Source: Flavobacteriaceae bacterium (GTDB lineage: Bacteria; Bacteroidota; Bacteroidia; Flavobacteriales; Flavobacteriaceae). Taken from it: DNA of 64,000 bases. Every line of letters starts with the position of its first letter. Position 1 is the stretch's first letter. The notes beneath the pieces are model-generated. The model searched no databases. It had not been told where the DNA came from and saw nothing but the letters and a program-made list of their open reading frames with translations. A program made the position numbers and the translations under genes. Below are positions 32,432 to 42,124 of this stretch, piece by piece. Where the stretch lies: the NCBI GenBank assembly GCA_028284005.1, contig JANQSO010000005.1, positions 1-64,000 of the forward strand, given 5' to 3'.

Positions 32432-35062
32432 ATGAAAAAAATAGTAAAGATACTGGGAGCTTTTGTATTGATAGTAATTGCACTATTAGCATTATCTCCA
32501 TTACTTTTTAAAGGAACCCTTGAGAAACTTGTTTTAAAGAACCTTGATCAGAATATCAATGCCACGGTAACCTGGGCAGATTTTAACTTGAGCCTTTTTA
32601 GAAGTTTTCCGGATGCTGCCTTAACCATAAAGGATTTTAAGGTTATCAATAAAGCTCCTTTTGATGGAGATACATTGGCTAGTGGCAGGCTTTTAAAGCT
32701 GGATATGGGAATCACACAACTTTTTAAAAGTGGCGATAGCCCTATCAAAATTGATGCATTCTCCCTGGAAAACGCATTCATAAATATCAAGGTAGACTCG
32801 ACCGGGCAAGCCAATTATGATATTGCCGTAAAAGATGACCCCGCCAACAATGAGGCAGCAAGAACCAGTAATGAAGGATTTCGTTTTGACCTAAAACAAT
32901 ACAACCTAAAAGATTCCCAGATTAACTATCTGGATGAAGCTTCACAGACATTTCTAATTTTGAAAGACCTAAACCATGAAGGAAGCGGAGACTTTTCATT
33001 GGCACAATCTGAACTGGAAACCAAAACAGATGTATTTGCTTCACTACGTATTGGAAAGGTCAATTATTTAAAGAACAATACTATTTCGCTAGATGCTGTT
33101 TTTCAACTGGACCTGGAAAATCAGAAATACTCATTTTTAGACAATAATGTCAAGATCAATGAACTTCCACTAACTTTTGACGGCTTCCTGAAAATAAATG
33201 AAGATAATAGTGAAATTGACCTGTCATTTAAAACACCCTCTTCCGATTTTAAAAATTTCCTGGCTGTTATTCCAAAAGTATATGTAAAGGAGTTGGACGG
33301 AGTTACCACTACCGGAAACTTTATAGTTGACGGGAAATTAAAAGGAAATATAGACGAAACCCATATTCCTAAAATGGACATTAAGATCGCAAGTGATAAT
33401 GCTTCCTTTAAATATCCGGACCTTCCTAAAGCCGTGCAAAATATTTCTATTGATGCGCAATTGAAAAATGATACAGGCCTAATAAAAGACACCTACCTCA
33501 ACATAGGCGGGTTAACTTTTAGAATTGATGATGAACTTTTTACAGCAAATGGAAATATTCGAAATATAACTGCAAATGTACTGGTAGATATGGCAGTGAA
33601 GGGTACACTTAATTTAGCAAATATCGAGAAAGTCCTTCCATTAGAATTAGAACAAAGCCTGACAGGGGTTTTTAAGGCGGATGTCACTACGAATTTCGAC
33701 ATGAAATCTGTAGAAACCGAACAATATCAAAACATTAAAACTCTGGGATCTGCAAGTATTACCGGTTTTACATATAACGATGAAGCCTTTAAAGATGAAC
33801 TCAAAATTGCTAATGCAGATGTTACTTTCACCCCTGGAAATATTCAATTGGAAAAAATGAATGCTTCTTCAGGACAAACTGATATTGAAGCTTCGGGGAA
33901 TATTGAGAATTTGATCCCATGGATCATGGCAAAACAAGACCTGAAAGGACGTTTTAATGTAAAATCGAATACCTTTAACGTAAATGACTTTATGACCTCG
34001 GAAGAGGAAGCTTCAGGAGAAAATAATAGCTCTTCAGAAAAAGCCCTGGCAGATGATTCGGTTAAAATACCTGATTTTTTAGATGCTACAATCGACTTTT
34101 CCGCTACTAAAGTAATTTATGATAATATTGTATTGGACAATGCTAAAGGCACAGTAAGTATAAAGGATGAGGCTGCAAATTTGAGTAATGTAACTTCATC
34201 GGCTTTTGGCGGAGATGTAGCATTTTCGGGAAATGTTTCCACTAAAACCGAAACACCTACTTTTGTAATGGACCTTGACCTAAAAAAGATAGATATTGGT
34301 CAATCTTTCAGTCAATTGGATCTACTGAAATTTATTGCTCCTGTTGCCAAGGCACTAGACGGGGACCTCAATACAACTATCAAATTGAATGGGGATCTCA
34401 ATAATGATCTCACTCCAAAGTTAAGTTCTCTTGCAGGTAATGCGTTGGCACAAATACTAACTGCCGAAGTAAACCCTGAAAATGCGCCTTTATTATCTAC
34501 ATTGGGTGAACAGGTCTCATTCTTGAATTTGGATAAACTGTCTCTGCAAGACCTTAGCACTGCACTTACTTTTAATAACGGAAAGATAGAGGTAAAACCA
34601 TTTAATATTAATGTTGAAGGCGTCAATATAACAGCTGGTGGTAGCCACGGGCTGGACAAAAGCATCGATTATAATCTTACCATGGATGTTCCGGCAAAAT
34701 ACCTGGGAGGTGATGTTACAAATCTATTGTCAAAATTAGATCCTAAAGATGCCAATGAAATGAGTGTTACAATTCCTGTTGGAATGAGCGGCACATTTAC
34801 TAATCCTAATATTTCTTTAAATACACAGGCCGCCATACAAACGCTTACCCAAAAATTGATAGAGAAACAAACTCAGGACCTAAAGGACAAAGGCACAAAC
34901 ATTCTTCAAGATCTTATTGGGGGCTCCAATACACCCAAGGACTCCACAACAACTACAGGCACTACCACACAACAAACCGCTACAGATGTTGTAGAAGATA
35001 TTATAGGAGGCCTTTTTGGGAACAGGAAGAAAAAACAGGATACCACAAAAAACAACAACTAG
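32432..35062 (+). CDS. AsmA-family envelope protein
   Basis: Large inner-membrane-anchored periplasmic protein, 876 residues. One N-terminal transmembrane helix (IVKILGAFVLIVIALLALSP), then the AsmA N-terminal signature VTWADFNLSLFRSFPDAALT, long repetitive beta-strand regions built of DG-K and G-I-type strands, and an AsmA-like C-terminal region (FSGNVSTKTETPTFVMDLDL, LDGDLNTTIKLNGDL). The tail is low-complexity Thr/Gln/Asn. AsmA-like proteins form groove-shaped bridges moving phospholipids between membranes; that is known for TamB/YhdP-type relatives and inferred here. Length is in the normal range for Bacteroidota members. Confidence 0.88.
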   Translation: MKKIVKILGAFVLIVIALLALSPLLFKGTLEKLVLKNLDQNINATVTWADFNLSLFRSFPDAALTIKDFKVINKAPFDGDTLASGRLLKLDMGITQLFKSGDSPIKIDAFSLENAFINIKVDSTGQANYDIAVKDDPANNEAARTSNEGFRFDLKQYNLKDSQINYLDEASQTFLILKDLNHEGSGDFSLAQSELETKTDVFASLRIGKVNYLKNNTISLDAVFQLDLENQKYSFLDNNVKINELPLTFDGFLKINEDNSEIDLSFKTPSSDFKNFLAVIPKVYVKELDGVTTTGNFIVDGKLKGNIDETHIPKMDIKIASDNASFKYPDLPKAVQNISIDAQLKNDTGLIKDTYLNIGGLTFRIDDELFTANGNIRNITANVLVDMAVKGTLNLANIEKVLPLELEQSLTGVFKADVTTNFDMKSVETEQYQNIKTLGSASITGFTYNDEAFKDELKIANADVTFTPGNIQLEKMNASSGQTDIEASGNIENLIPWIMAKQDLKGRFNVKSNTFNVNDFMTSEEEASGENNSSSEKALADDSVKIPDFLDATIDFSATKVIYDNIVLDNAKGTVSIKDEAANLSNVTSSAFGGDVAFSGNVSTKTETPTFVMDLDLKKIDIGQSFSQLDLLKFIAPVAKALDGDLNTTIKLNGDLNNDLTPKLSSLAGNALAQILTAEVNPENAPLLSTLGEQVSFLNLDKLSLQDLSTALTFNNGKIEVKPFNINVEGVNITAGGSHGLDKSIDYNLTMDVPAKYLGGDVTNLLSKLDPKDANEMSVTIPVGMSGTFTNPNISLNTQAAIQTLTQKLIEKQTQDLKDKGTNILQDLIGGSNTPKDSTTTTGTTTQQTATDVVEDIIGGLFGNRKKKQDTTKNNN

Positions 35063-35065
35063 TTT

Positions 35066-35860
35066 TTAGAGTATGGAAATTGAAACTACATACCCTTCAC
35101 TACCGCGAATGTTAAATACGGTATTGTCTTCAAAAATGAGATACTGTCCTTTGATGCCCTTTAAAACACCTTCATAAAAAGGAGATTTATCAAGGTTTAA
35201 ACTTTTAACTTTTAAAGGATATTGTAAAACGGGAAACTCCAGATTGGTTTCTTTGTTGTTTTCAATATAAAACTCCACAGCTTCTTCCGGAATAAAAGGT
35301 CTTAGTTTGTTGCGCCATTCTACCAGATCTTCGTCCTTTATGTCATTTTTCAGCATCGTACGCCAATTGGTCTTGTCACTTACATGTTCTTTTAAAGCCA
35401 CCTCCGTGATCCCGGCCAAATAGCGATTGGGTACTTCTACTATTTCAATGGCTTCATGAGCTCCCTGATCGATCCAACGTGTTGGAACCTGACTTTTTCG
35501 GGTAACTCCAACCTTTACATTACTACTATTTGCCAGATACACAATATGGGGTTGCAGCTGTACCTTTTTTTCATAAGCAAGATCCCGGTCTTCTTTATCC
35601 AAATGTGCAGTACTTAGTTCCGGACGCATGACCCAATCTGCCGCTTGTGGAATCTCATAAAAACAATCATAACAAAACCCTTGTCGATATATCTTCTTTT
35701 CCAAACCACAATTAAGGCATTGATACCGCAAAAAATTGATTGAAATTTTTTTGTCAAGCAATTGATTTACATTAAGAAAATCATTTTCGAAAACCAGATA
35801 ATACTGAATAGGCGACCCGTTTTCGGTTTGCATTTTTGTTAAGACACCCTCGTAGCTCAT
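35066..35860 (-). CDS. DUF2797 protein with zinc-ribbon-like motif
   Basis: 264 residues from ATG 35860, chosen since MSYEGVLTKMQ is the usual family start. Members of DUF2797 are uncharacterised. Near residue 60 lies a CxxC-x9-CxxC pattern (CLNCGLEKKIYRQGFCYDC), a likely zinc knuckle; next come VMRPELSTAHLDKEDRDLA, a GIY-YIG-like central stretch (HIVYLANSSNVKVGVTRKSQ, with TRWIDQGA following) and a beta-rich end. The GIY-YIG resemblance suggests nucleic-acid binding or cutting, but catalytic Arg/Glu cannot be confirmed by eye. It is divergent from the GH3-like gene, 44 bases apart. Confidence 0.82.
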   Translation of the reverse strand: MSYEGVLTKMQTENGSPIQYYLVFENDFLNVNQLLDKKISINFLRYQCLNCGLEKKIYRQGFCYDCFYEIPQAADWVMRPELSTAHLDKEDRDLAYEKKVQLQPHIVYLANSSNVKVGVTRKSQVPTRWIDQGAHEAIEIVEVPNRYLAGITEVALKEHVSDKTNWRTMLKNDIKDEDLVEWRNKLRPFIPEEAVEFYIENNKETNLEFPVLQYPLKVKSLNLDKSPFYEGVLKGIKGQYLIFEDNTVFNIRGSEGYVVSISIL

Positions 35861-35904
35861 TGAAAGAAAATTGTTATTTTTATTGCATAAAGATAGCTCA
35901 AAAT
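35861..35904. other. Divergent promoter region of DUF2797 and GH3 genes
   Basis: 44 AT-rich bases between two start codons (35860 reverse, 35905 forward). No clear consensus -7 box was found on either strand; both genes must start transcription within or just inside their neighbours. Confidence 0.4.
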
Positions 35905-37419
35905 ATGCCAATCCCCATAGTAAATTCTATAGCATCGTGGTTCCTTAAAAAAAGGTTCCACCAGATCGAGTTGTTTTTAAAATATCCTATCGAAGTACAG
36001 GAAGAGTTACTTCAAAATCTCCTTCAAAAAGCAAAAAACACGGAAATTGGAAAGCAATACGATTTTGGAAGTATAAAAAATTACAGGGAGTTCGCAGATC
36101 GTATCCCTGTTACCACTTACGAAGAAAATGAAGATCGTATTCAAAGAGCCCGAAAAGGTGAGAGCAATATCTTTTGGCCTACTCCTATTAAATGGTTTGC
36201 CAAATCCAGTGGTACTACAAATTCAAAAAGTAAATTTATCCCGGTGAGCAGTGATTCACTGGAAGACTGTCATTATGCGGCAAGCAAGGATTTGTTATGT
36301 ATGTATTTAAACAATAACCCTGATTCGCAGTTATTTGTAGGTAAAAGTTTACGATTGGGAGGAAGTAAAGAGCTTTATCAGGAAAACGGAACTGTTTTTG
36401 GCGACCTTTCTGCGATATTGATAGACAATATGCCTTTTTGGGCAGAGTTTAGCAGCACCCCAAGTAGCGAAGTCTCTTTAATGAGTGACTGGGAGACCAA
36501 AATGCAGGCAATAGTCGATGAAACTGTAAAAGAGAACGTGACCAGCCTGGCAGGAGTGCCTTCCTGGATGCTTGTTTTACTCAACAATGTAATAGAAACT
36601 ACCCATAAATCTGATCTTTTTGAAGTCTGGCCCAACCTGGAGGCCTACTTTCACGGAGGAGTAAGTTTTGACCCCTATATTGAACAATACAACAAATTAC
36701 TGCCCAAAAAGGATTTCAGGTATTACGAAATCTATAATGCTTCGGAAGGATTTTTTGCAATACAGGACCGTAATTCCAATAAAGAACTTTTATTAATGCT
36801 CGACTATGGGATTTTTTATGAATTCATTCCAATGGACACTTACGGATCTCCGGAAGAAAGGATCATTCCGTTGAACGATGTGGAAGAAGGGAAAAATTAT
36901 GCTATTGTTATTACCACGAATGCAGGTTTATGGCGCTATAAAATTGGGGACACCGTGCGATTTACATCAACCAATCCGTATCGCATTAAAGTTACAGGAC
37001 GTACAAAGCACCACATTAATGCCTTTGGAGAAGAATTAATTATAGAAAACGCTGAAACGGCCCTTCGTAAAACAGCCAAACTTACCCATACCGAAATTGT
37101 AGATTACACTGCAGCTCCTATATTTATGAAAGGGAAAGAGAAAGGAGCCCACGAATGGATCATAGAATTTAAAACTCCTCCCAAAGACTTTGACTTTTTT
37201 GCAAAATTGCTGGACGAATCTCTTCAAGAAGTAAATAGTGATTATGAGGCCAAGCGATATAACAATACAACCTTAAATGCGCCAACCATACACTTTGCCC
37301 GAGAGCGATTGTTTTATGATTGGCTAAAACAAAAAGATAAACTGGGAGGGCAACATAAGGTTCCCAGGCTTTCAAATTCACGCGATTACTTAGAAGAATT
37401 ACTTACCTTAAACTCTTAA
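35905..37419 (+). CDS. GH3-family acyl-acid amido synthetase homologue
   Basis: 504-residue member of the GH3 family, adenylate-forming enzymes known in plants for conjugating jasmonate or auxin to amino acids; bacterial members have mostly unknown substrates. Visible: FLKKRFHQIELFLKYP start, the ATP-binding loop WFAKSSGTTNSKSKFIPVS, the YYEIYNASEGFFAIQ motif (adenine/acid binding), and the hinge/C-terminal WRYKIGDTVRFTS with VTGRTKHHINAFGEELI. ATG 35905 chosen over the upstream 35836 frame because the extension overlaps the divergent DUF2797 start. The methyltransferase gene starts four bases behind its stop, indicating one transcription unit. Confidence 0.9.
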   Translation: MPIPIVNSIASWFLKKRFHQIELFLKYPIEVQEELLQNLLQKAKNTEIGKQYDFGSIKNYREFADRIPVTTYEENEDRIQRARKGESNIFWPTPIKWFAKSSGTTNSKSKFIPVSSDSLEDCHYAASKDLLCMYLNNNPDSQLFVGKSLRLGGSKELYQENGTVFGDLSAILIDNMPFWAEFSSTPSSEVSLMSDWETKMQAIVDETVKENVTSLAGVPSWMLVLLNNVIETTHKSDLFEVWPNLEAYFHGGVSFDPYIEQYNKLLPKKDFRYYEIYNASEGFFAIQDRNSNKELLLMLDYGIFYEFIPMDTYGSPEERIIPLNDVEEGKNYAIVITTNAGLWRYKIGDTVRFTSTNPYRIKVTGRTKHHINAFGEELIIENAETALRKTAKLTHTEIVDYTAAPIFMKGKEKGAHEWIIEFKTPPKDFDFFAKLLDESLQEVNSDYEAKRYNNTTLNAPTIHFARERLFYDWLKQKDKLGGQHKVPRLSNSRDYLEELLTLNS

Positions 37420-37423
37420 AGTT

Positions 37424-38248
37424 TTGAATATTGAAGTTCACGATACTGCATTTATGGTTGCCTATTACAGGGCACAGCACGAACAATTGAGCAAAGATTC
37501 CTTTGCAAAATTATGGCTGCGGCCCACCGTAAAGAAATGGGCTCTAAGTTTTTTCGAAAATGTTTCTTATGAAGACGAAATATTGCACTGTATGCGTAAT
37601 CGGTATTTCCATGACCAACTTCATGAAATAGCTTCAAAAAATGAGGAGGTATTATTTATAAATATGGGAGCCGGATTTAGCATGTATCCGTATGAGCTAC
37701 CCAAAAATATTATAACCATAGAAATAGACCTGCCTACCATTTATGCTTATAAAAAGCAGAAAATAGATACGTTTATGGCAGAACAAAAGCTGCCGGAAAG
37801 AAACGTATTGCATATAGCCGGAGATATTACCGACCCCGAAAATAAAAAACAACTTGAAGGTTTTGTTAATGGGTTTGGGGCTAAGAAAACTGTGATCCTA
37901 ATTGAAGGCGTATTTTTCTTCTTGACAAGATCACAAATAGACTATATTATGAAAATGTGCAGAGATGTACTTAAAAAGGACGATCTGTTATTTTGTGTTT
38001 CATATGATGATGAAATCACTAAAACTCCGGTTTTTAAAAAGCTTACCACTTATTTTTCGGAGTTCTTAAAAAGCGAAGGGAATCCATTTACGGTGCTTCC
38101 TCATTCCTATTACAATTCAGCCTCAGGTTTTAACCTAAAAGATCGGTTTAGCAGCCTGGAGCTTGCTAAAAAGCTGAAGTGCATTGACCCTTTAATTGCT
38201 GAAAATGAGGTGTTAAACGAATACTTCTATATGTTACAAAAGGTATAA
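37424..38248 (+). CDS. Class I SAM-dependent methyltransferase, LCM-like
   Basis: 274-residue methyltransferase of the leucine-carboxyl-methyltransferase-like group (Ppm1/Tcmp type), which acts on carboxyl or hydroxyl groups of small molecules. SAM-binding VLFINMGAGFSMYPYELP (motif I), then ITIEIDLPTIYAYKKQKI (motif II acidic), HIAGDITDPE, and VILIEGVFFFLTRSQIDYIM (motif IV). A TTG start at 37424 keeps the conserved DTAFMVAYYRA complete; the ATG at 37454 would cut it. It follows the GH3 gene by four bases. Together an amide-forming ligase and a carboxyl methyltransferase suggest tailoring of a carboxylic acid metabolite, which is speculative. Confidence 0.83.
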   Translation: MNIEVHDTAFMVAYYRAQHEQLSKDSFAKLWLRPTVKKWALSFFENVSYEDEILHCMRNRYFHDQLHEIASKNEEVLFINMGAGFSMYPYELPKNIITIEIDLPTIYAYKKQKIDTFMAEQKLPERNVLHIAGDITDPENKKQLEGFVNGFGAKKTVILIEGVFFFLTRSQIDYIMKMCRDVLKKDDLLFCVSYDDEITKTPVFKKLTTYFSEFLKSEGNPFTVLPHSYYNSASGFNLKDRFSSLELAKKLKCIDPLIAENEVLNEYFYMLQKV

Positions 38249-38371
38249 CTTAATGTATATCTTTCATCCTTAGTATCTTACACTTAATCGATAATTTGAT
38301 TTTTTTAAAACCATTTAACGAGTATTTTCCTCTATTCAACTAAAAGATTTGGTAGTCCTTTTCTTACTTTA

Positions 38372-38391
38372 TAGGTTTACACCAGTATTAA
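38372..38391 (+). promoter_or_regulatory. Promoter-like element shared with the vWA lipoprotein gene (copy 1)
   Basis: TAGGTTTACACCAGTATTAA, 17 bases before the ATG at 38409. TAGGTTTA is a variant -7 box and TTTG at 38348-38351 lies 20 bases upstream, the expected spacing for a -33 element. The vWA gene at 58131 has the same 19-base sequence with one base less at the same place. Confidence 0.5.
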
Positions 38392-38408
38392 TCATTTTTT
38401 GGGGCAAA

Positions 38409-38606
38409 ATGAAAACAATAAAATACATAGTAGTAACTCTTATCCTTATCATTGTTCTAACGGCAGGTTTGACCTCTTGTGGGACTGCAGTTAACGTAAA
38501 AGACGACACCAATGAAGTTGCGGGATATACCTTAAAAAATAAGGCGGAATTGATGCAACAAAAAATTCTTAATAAAAAGAATAAATCAATTTTGGCCACA
38601 CCATGA
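38409..38606 (+). CDS. Small lipoprotein of unknown function
   Basis: 65-residue predicted lipoprotein: MKTIKYIVVTLILIIVLTAG then lipobox LTSC, followed by a 40-residue mature part (GTAVNVKDDTNEVAGYTLKN, KAELMQQKILNKK) that is charged and probably helical. No family recognised. ATG 38409 is preferred to an earlier in-frame start at 38349 because it begins the signal peptide and lies just behind the promoter-like element. A strong terminator follows, so it is monocistronic. Its promoter shares 19 bases with that of the vWA lipoprotein at 58131. Confidence 0.65.
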   Translation: MKTIKYIVVTLILIIVLTAGLTSCGTAVNVKDDTNEVAGYTLKNKAELMQQKILNKKNKSILATP

Positions 38607-38630
38607 TAATTATTAGTAGTCTAAGATGAT

Positions 38631-38668
38631 AAAAAAGCCTCAGTAACAAAACATACTGAGGCTTTTTT
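38631..38668. terminator. Bidirectional terminator between lipoprotein gene and clpX
   Basis: Long stem AAAAAAGCCTCAGTA / TACTGAGGCTTTTTT with an eight-base loop; T-runs on both strands serve the convergent genes. Confidence 0.88.
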
Positions 38669-38691
38669 GCATTTTTTGGATTGGCTTATTT

Positions 38692-39924
38692 TTAAGAAAC
38701 CGCTTTCAGCTTCTTTATAGTGGATTTATTTAATTTTTCCTGGGCGTACTCCACAGTAACGGTCAATTCTTTATCGTCTGTTCCGGGCAATTCATACATT
38801 GCATCGGTCAATACTGCTTCACAGAGTGAACGAAGTCCACGCGCTCCCAGCTTATATTCAATGGCTTGCTCTACAATGAAATCCAAAGCTTCTTTTGTGA
38901 TCACAAAATCAATTCCGTCCATTTCAAACAACTTTTTATATTGCTTGATAATAGCGTTTTTCGGCTCTGTTAAAATGGCTCTAAGGGTTCCTTTGTCCAA
39001 TGGGTTCATATAGGTTAACACCGGAAGCCTGCCAATAATCTCAGGAATCAATCCATAGTCTTTTAAATCCTTCGGAATTATATATTTCAACATATTATCC
39101 CGCTCCATGGTATCTTCTTTTTTAGAAGCACTAAACCCAACCGCCTGCATGTTAAGCCTCTTGGAAATATGGCGGTTAATGCCGTCAAAAGCCCCTCCGG
39201 CTATAAATAATATATTTTCGGTATTTACCTCAATGAATTTTTGGTCGGGATGTTTTCGCCCTCCTTTTGGCGGAACATTTACAGTAGTACCTTCCAAAAG
39301 CTTTAATAATGCCTGTTGCACCCCTTCTCCACTCACATCGCGTGTAATGGAAGGATTATCACTCTTACGTGCGATTTTATCAATCTCATCAATAAAAACT
39401 ATACCATTTTGTGCTTTTTCAACATTGTAATCTGCAGCCTGCAGTAAACGAGTTAAAATACTTTCGACATCTTCTCCTACATACCCGGCTTCAGTTAAAA
39501 CAGTTGCATCTACAATTGCCAAAGGAACATTTAGCATTCTTGCAATGGTTTTTGCCACTAAGGTTTTACCGGTACCGGTCTGCCCGACAATAATGATATT
39601 GCTCTTCTGAATTTCAATATCATCTTCACTCTTAGGCTGTAATAATCTTTTATAATGATTATACACGGCAACAGACATCACTTTTTTAGTATGCTCCTGC
39701 CCAATTACATAATCATCCAGAAAACTTTTAATGGATTTGGGTTTTTTGAGCATCAACTCTTTGCTTAGTTCGCTGTTGGTAGAATGTAACGCTTCTTCCA
39801 CAACAATGCCATGAGCCTGCTCAATGCAACGGTCACAGATGTGAGCATCCAAACCTGCAATCAACAAATTGGTTTCGGCTTTTTTACGGCCACAAAACGA
39901 ACATTCTAATTCTTCTTTCGACAT
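38692..39924 (-). CDS. clpX: ClpX, ATPase subunit of the ClpXP protease
   Basis: Unfolds substrates and feeds them to ClpP. The 410-residue product has the N-terminal zinc-binding domain ([20 protein letters not shown] with CDRC at residues about 30-33), Walker A in [20 protein letters not shown], Walker [14 protein letters not shown], the pore-loop GYVGEDVES, the [10 protein letters not shown] (IGF-type ClpP contact region is nearby) and the sensor-2 arginine in [14 protein letters not shown]. Full length. The gene is downstream of clpP with a 30-base gap and upstream of a bidirectional terminator, so clpPX form one unit. Confidence 0.97.
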   Translation of the reverse strand: MSKEELECSFCGRKKAETNLLIAGLDAHICDRCIEQAHGIVVEEALHSTNSELSKELMLKKPKSIKSFLDDYVIGQEHTKKVMSVAVYNHYKRLLQPKSEDDIEIQKSNIIIVGQTGTGKTLVAKTIARMLNVPLAIVDATVLTEAGYVGEDVESILTRLLQAADYNVEKAQNGIVFIDEIDKIARKSDNPSITRDVSGEGVQQALLKLLEGTTVNVPPKGGRKHPDQKFIEVNTENILFIAGGAFDGINRHISKRLNMQAVGFSASKKEDTMERDNMLKYIIPKDLKDYGLIPEIIGRLPVLTYMNPLDKGTLRAILTEPKNAIIKQYKKLFEMDGIDFVITKEALDFIVEQAIEYKLGARGLRSLCEAVLTDAMYELPGTDDKELTVTVEYAQEKLNKSTIKKLKAVS

Positions 39925-39954
39925 AATAGCTGTTTCTAGATTTTTCCTGAAATT

Positions 39955-40629
39955 TTATCCCCGGGATAAAATCTCATCGATCATTCCATATTCAAGCGCT
40001 TTATCGGCTTTCATCCAATAATCCCGGTCACTGTCTTCATACACCTTATCATAGGTTTGACCACTATGCTTCGCAATGATATTATATAACTCTTCTTTTA
40101 GAGTAATTATTTCTTTTGCAGTAATTTCAATATCACTCGCCTGTCCCTGAGCACCCCCCATTGGTTGGTGAATCATAACACGGGAATGGGTTAAACCGCT
40201 TCGTTTTCCCTTTTCACCGGCACATAAGAGTACTGCTGCCATAGAGGCGGCCATTCCGGTACAAATAGTAGCTACATCCGGCTTAATGAATTGCATGGTA
40301 TCGTAGATCCCTAAACCTGCATATACACTACCTCCCGGAGAGTTGATATATATCTGAATGTCTTTGGATGCATCTGTACTCTCCAAAAACAATAACTGCG
40401 CCTGTACAATATTTGCTACCTGGTCATTAATTCCTGTTCCTAGAAATATAATTCGATCCATCATCAACCTCGAAAAAACGTCCATTGCCACAGCATTCAT
40501 TTGACGTTCTTCAATAATATTTGGGGTAAGATTCACAGGATACATGCTACTTACGATCTTATCATAGTACATGCTGTTAATCCCTTGATCCTTTGTTGCA
40601 AAGGTTTTAAATTCTTTTTCGTAGTTCAT
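39955..40629 (-). CDS. clpP: ClpP, proteolytic subunit
   Basis: Serine protease forming the tetradecameric chamber of ClpXP/ClpAP. The 224-residue product has the catalytic serine in TICTGMAASMAAVLLCAG, histidine in SRVMIHQPMGGAQG and aspartate in the VYEDSDRDYWMKADKAL region; the LGTGINDQVANIVQAQLLFL and YINSPGGSVYAGLGIYDTMQ blocks are typical. Start ATG 40629 leaves a longer N-terminal propeptide than E. coli, common in this phylum. It lies between trigger factor and clpX; a terminator-like hairpin (40662-40685) separates it from tig, giving partial independence. Confidence 0.97.
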   Translation of the reverse strand: MNYEKEFKTFATKDQGINSMYYDKIVSSMYPVNLTPNIIEERQMNAVAMDVFSRLMMDRIIFLGTGINDQVANIVQAQLLFLESTDASKDIQIYINSPGGSVYAGLGIYDTMQFIKPDVATICTGMAASMAAVLLCAGEKGKRSGLTHSRVMIHQPMGGAQGQASDIEITAKEIITLKEELYNIIAKHSGQTYDKVYEDSDRDYWMKADKALEYGMIDEILSRG

Positions 40630-40650
40630 ATAAAGATATTCCGGTTTTTT

Positions 40651-40685
40651 TTAATAAAAAAGCGTTGAATCCTTGAATTCAACGC
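40651..40685 (-). terminator. Terminator-like hairpin between tig and clpP
   Basis: GCGTTGAAT (40662-40670) pairs with ATTCAACGC (40677-40685); on the reverse strand the stem is followed by TTTTTTATT and a second T-poor stretch. It ends or attenuates the tig transcript before clpP. Confidence 0.7.
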
Positions 40686-40711
40686 CTAAATATAACTATT
40701 TTCTTGTTGAA

Positions 40712-42031
40712 TTACTCGTATGCCTCTTTTATGAATTTATCATACGTAATTTCTTTAGTCTTCAATTTTGCATTTTCCTTAAAAAACTGAAGCAATTTAT
40801 TGGTATTCAGCTGCTCACTAATACGCTTGACTTCTTCTTCATTGGAAAGTATTCTGGCAGCAATATTGTCTAATTCTTCTTCGGAAGGGTTTGCTTGTCC
40901 AAATTGCGCCATTTGCGCCTTGATCATGGTCTTAGAATAATCCTTTAACTCATCAAAAGTGACCTGCAAATTGTTCTCAGCTCTAATTTTTCCTTCGATC
41001 AGCTGATAACGCAATCCTTTCTCACTACGCTCGTATTCTTCTTTTGCAGCTTCCTCTGTCATAGGTTTTTCACCGGAAACTTGTATCCAGCGCTGTAAAA
41101 ACTCGTTGGGAAGTTCAAATTTTGTATTTTCTATCAAGGACTCTACTACATCGTTCAATAGTTTTTGATCGCTTTGCTGCTCAAATTGCCTTTCGGCATC
41201 TTCCTTGATTTTTTGTTTCAGTTCAGCTTCAGATGTTACAACGGCTTCTCCAAATAGTTTATCGAATAGTTCTTGATTTAGTTCGGCCATTTCTCGAGTA
41301 TTCACCTCTTCAATCTTCAAACTCACCTCAATATCCAACCCATGTGCATCATCATGAGAAACACCTAAATACTTTTGGTTGTCGTGATCGTCCGGAAACA
41401 TCCCTTTGGTCTTCAACGTTACCGTATCACCTGCCTTAGCTCCTATTAAGGTTGAAAGTTGTTTCTTTCCTTTAATAGCTTCGGTAGAAAAAGTCGTTTT
41501 ACTTTCTATTTCCTTCTCTTCAGCAGTAAAGGTTCCTGTTATCTCATCATCTTTGGCAACCGTATCTTTGGCTATTAATTTCCCGTATTGCTTACGAATC
41601 GTTTTTATTTGGTTGTCCAACATTTTATCGTCGGCTACGATTTTGTATTGAGTAATTGCCTTATTCTTCAGGTCCACTTCAAATTTTGGAGCCAGACCTA
41701 GGTCAAATTCAAATGAAAAGTCATCTGCATTCCAATCGATCTCCACTTCATTCTTAGGTAATGGATTCCCTAAAACGTCCAGCTTTTCTTCGGTCAGGAA
41801 TTTATGTAGGGAATCTTGCAATAATTTATTCACTTCTTCTACTAAAACAGCTGTACCGTACTGCTTTTTAACCATACCCATTGGGACATGCCCTTTTCTA
41901 AAGCCGGGAATATTGGCATTTTTCCTGTAATTATCCAGGACCTTACTAACCTTTTCTGAATAGTCTTCTTTAGAGATTTCTACTGTAACTACAGCATTTA
42001 AACTATCAATGTCTTTTTTTGTAATGTTCAT
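40712..42031 (-). CDS. tig: Trigger factor
   Basis: Ribosome-associated chaperone and peptidyl-prolyl isomerase. 439 residues from ATG 42031 (an upstream in-frame ATG at 42070 adds 13 unconserved residues). N-terminal ribosome-binding domain with the signature GFRKGHVPMGMVKKQYG (family GFRxGxxP), a central FKBP-like domain (roughly 150-240, here divergent) and a helical C-terminal chaperone domain (ELNQELFDKLFGEAVVTSEA, FELPNEFLQRWI). The gene heads the conserved tig-clpP-clpX cluster. Length agrees with the family (430-450). Confidence 0.95.
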   Translation of the reverse strand: MNITKKDIDSLNAVVTVEISKEDYSEKVSKVLDNYRKNANIPGFRKGHVPMGMVKKQYGTAVLVEEVNKLLQDSLHKFLTEEKLDVLGNPLPKNEVEIDWNADDFSFEFDLGLAPKFEVDLKNKAITQYKIVADDKMLDNQIKTIRKQYGKLIAKDTVAKDDEITGTFTAEEKEIESKTTFSTEAIKGKKQLSTLIGAKAGDTVTLKTKGMFPDDHDNQKYLGVSHDDAHGLDIEVSLKIEEVNTREMAELNQELFDKLFGEAVVTSEAELKQKIKEDAERQFEQQSDQKLLNDVVESLIENTKFELPNEFLQRWIQVSGEKPMTEEAAKEEYERSEKGLRYQLIEGKIRAENNLQVTFDELKDYSKTMIKAQMAQFGQANPSEEELDNIAARILSNEEEVKRISEQLNTNKLLQFFKENAKLKTKEITYDKFIKEAYE

Positions 42032-42124
42032 TTTTTCTGAAAAATTTTCCGTGTAAAAATCGGGTTGCAAAAGTATGGTTTTTTAAGCAACGTGACAAAC
42101 ATTTACAAACTGTATTTCAGAGAG

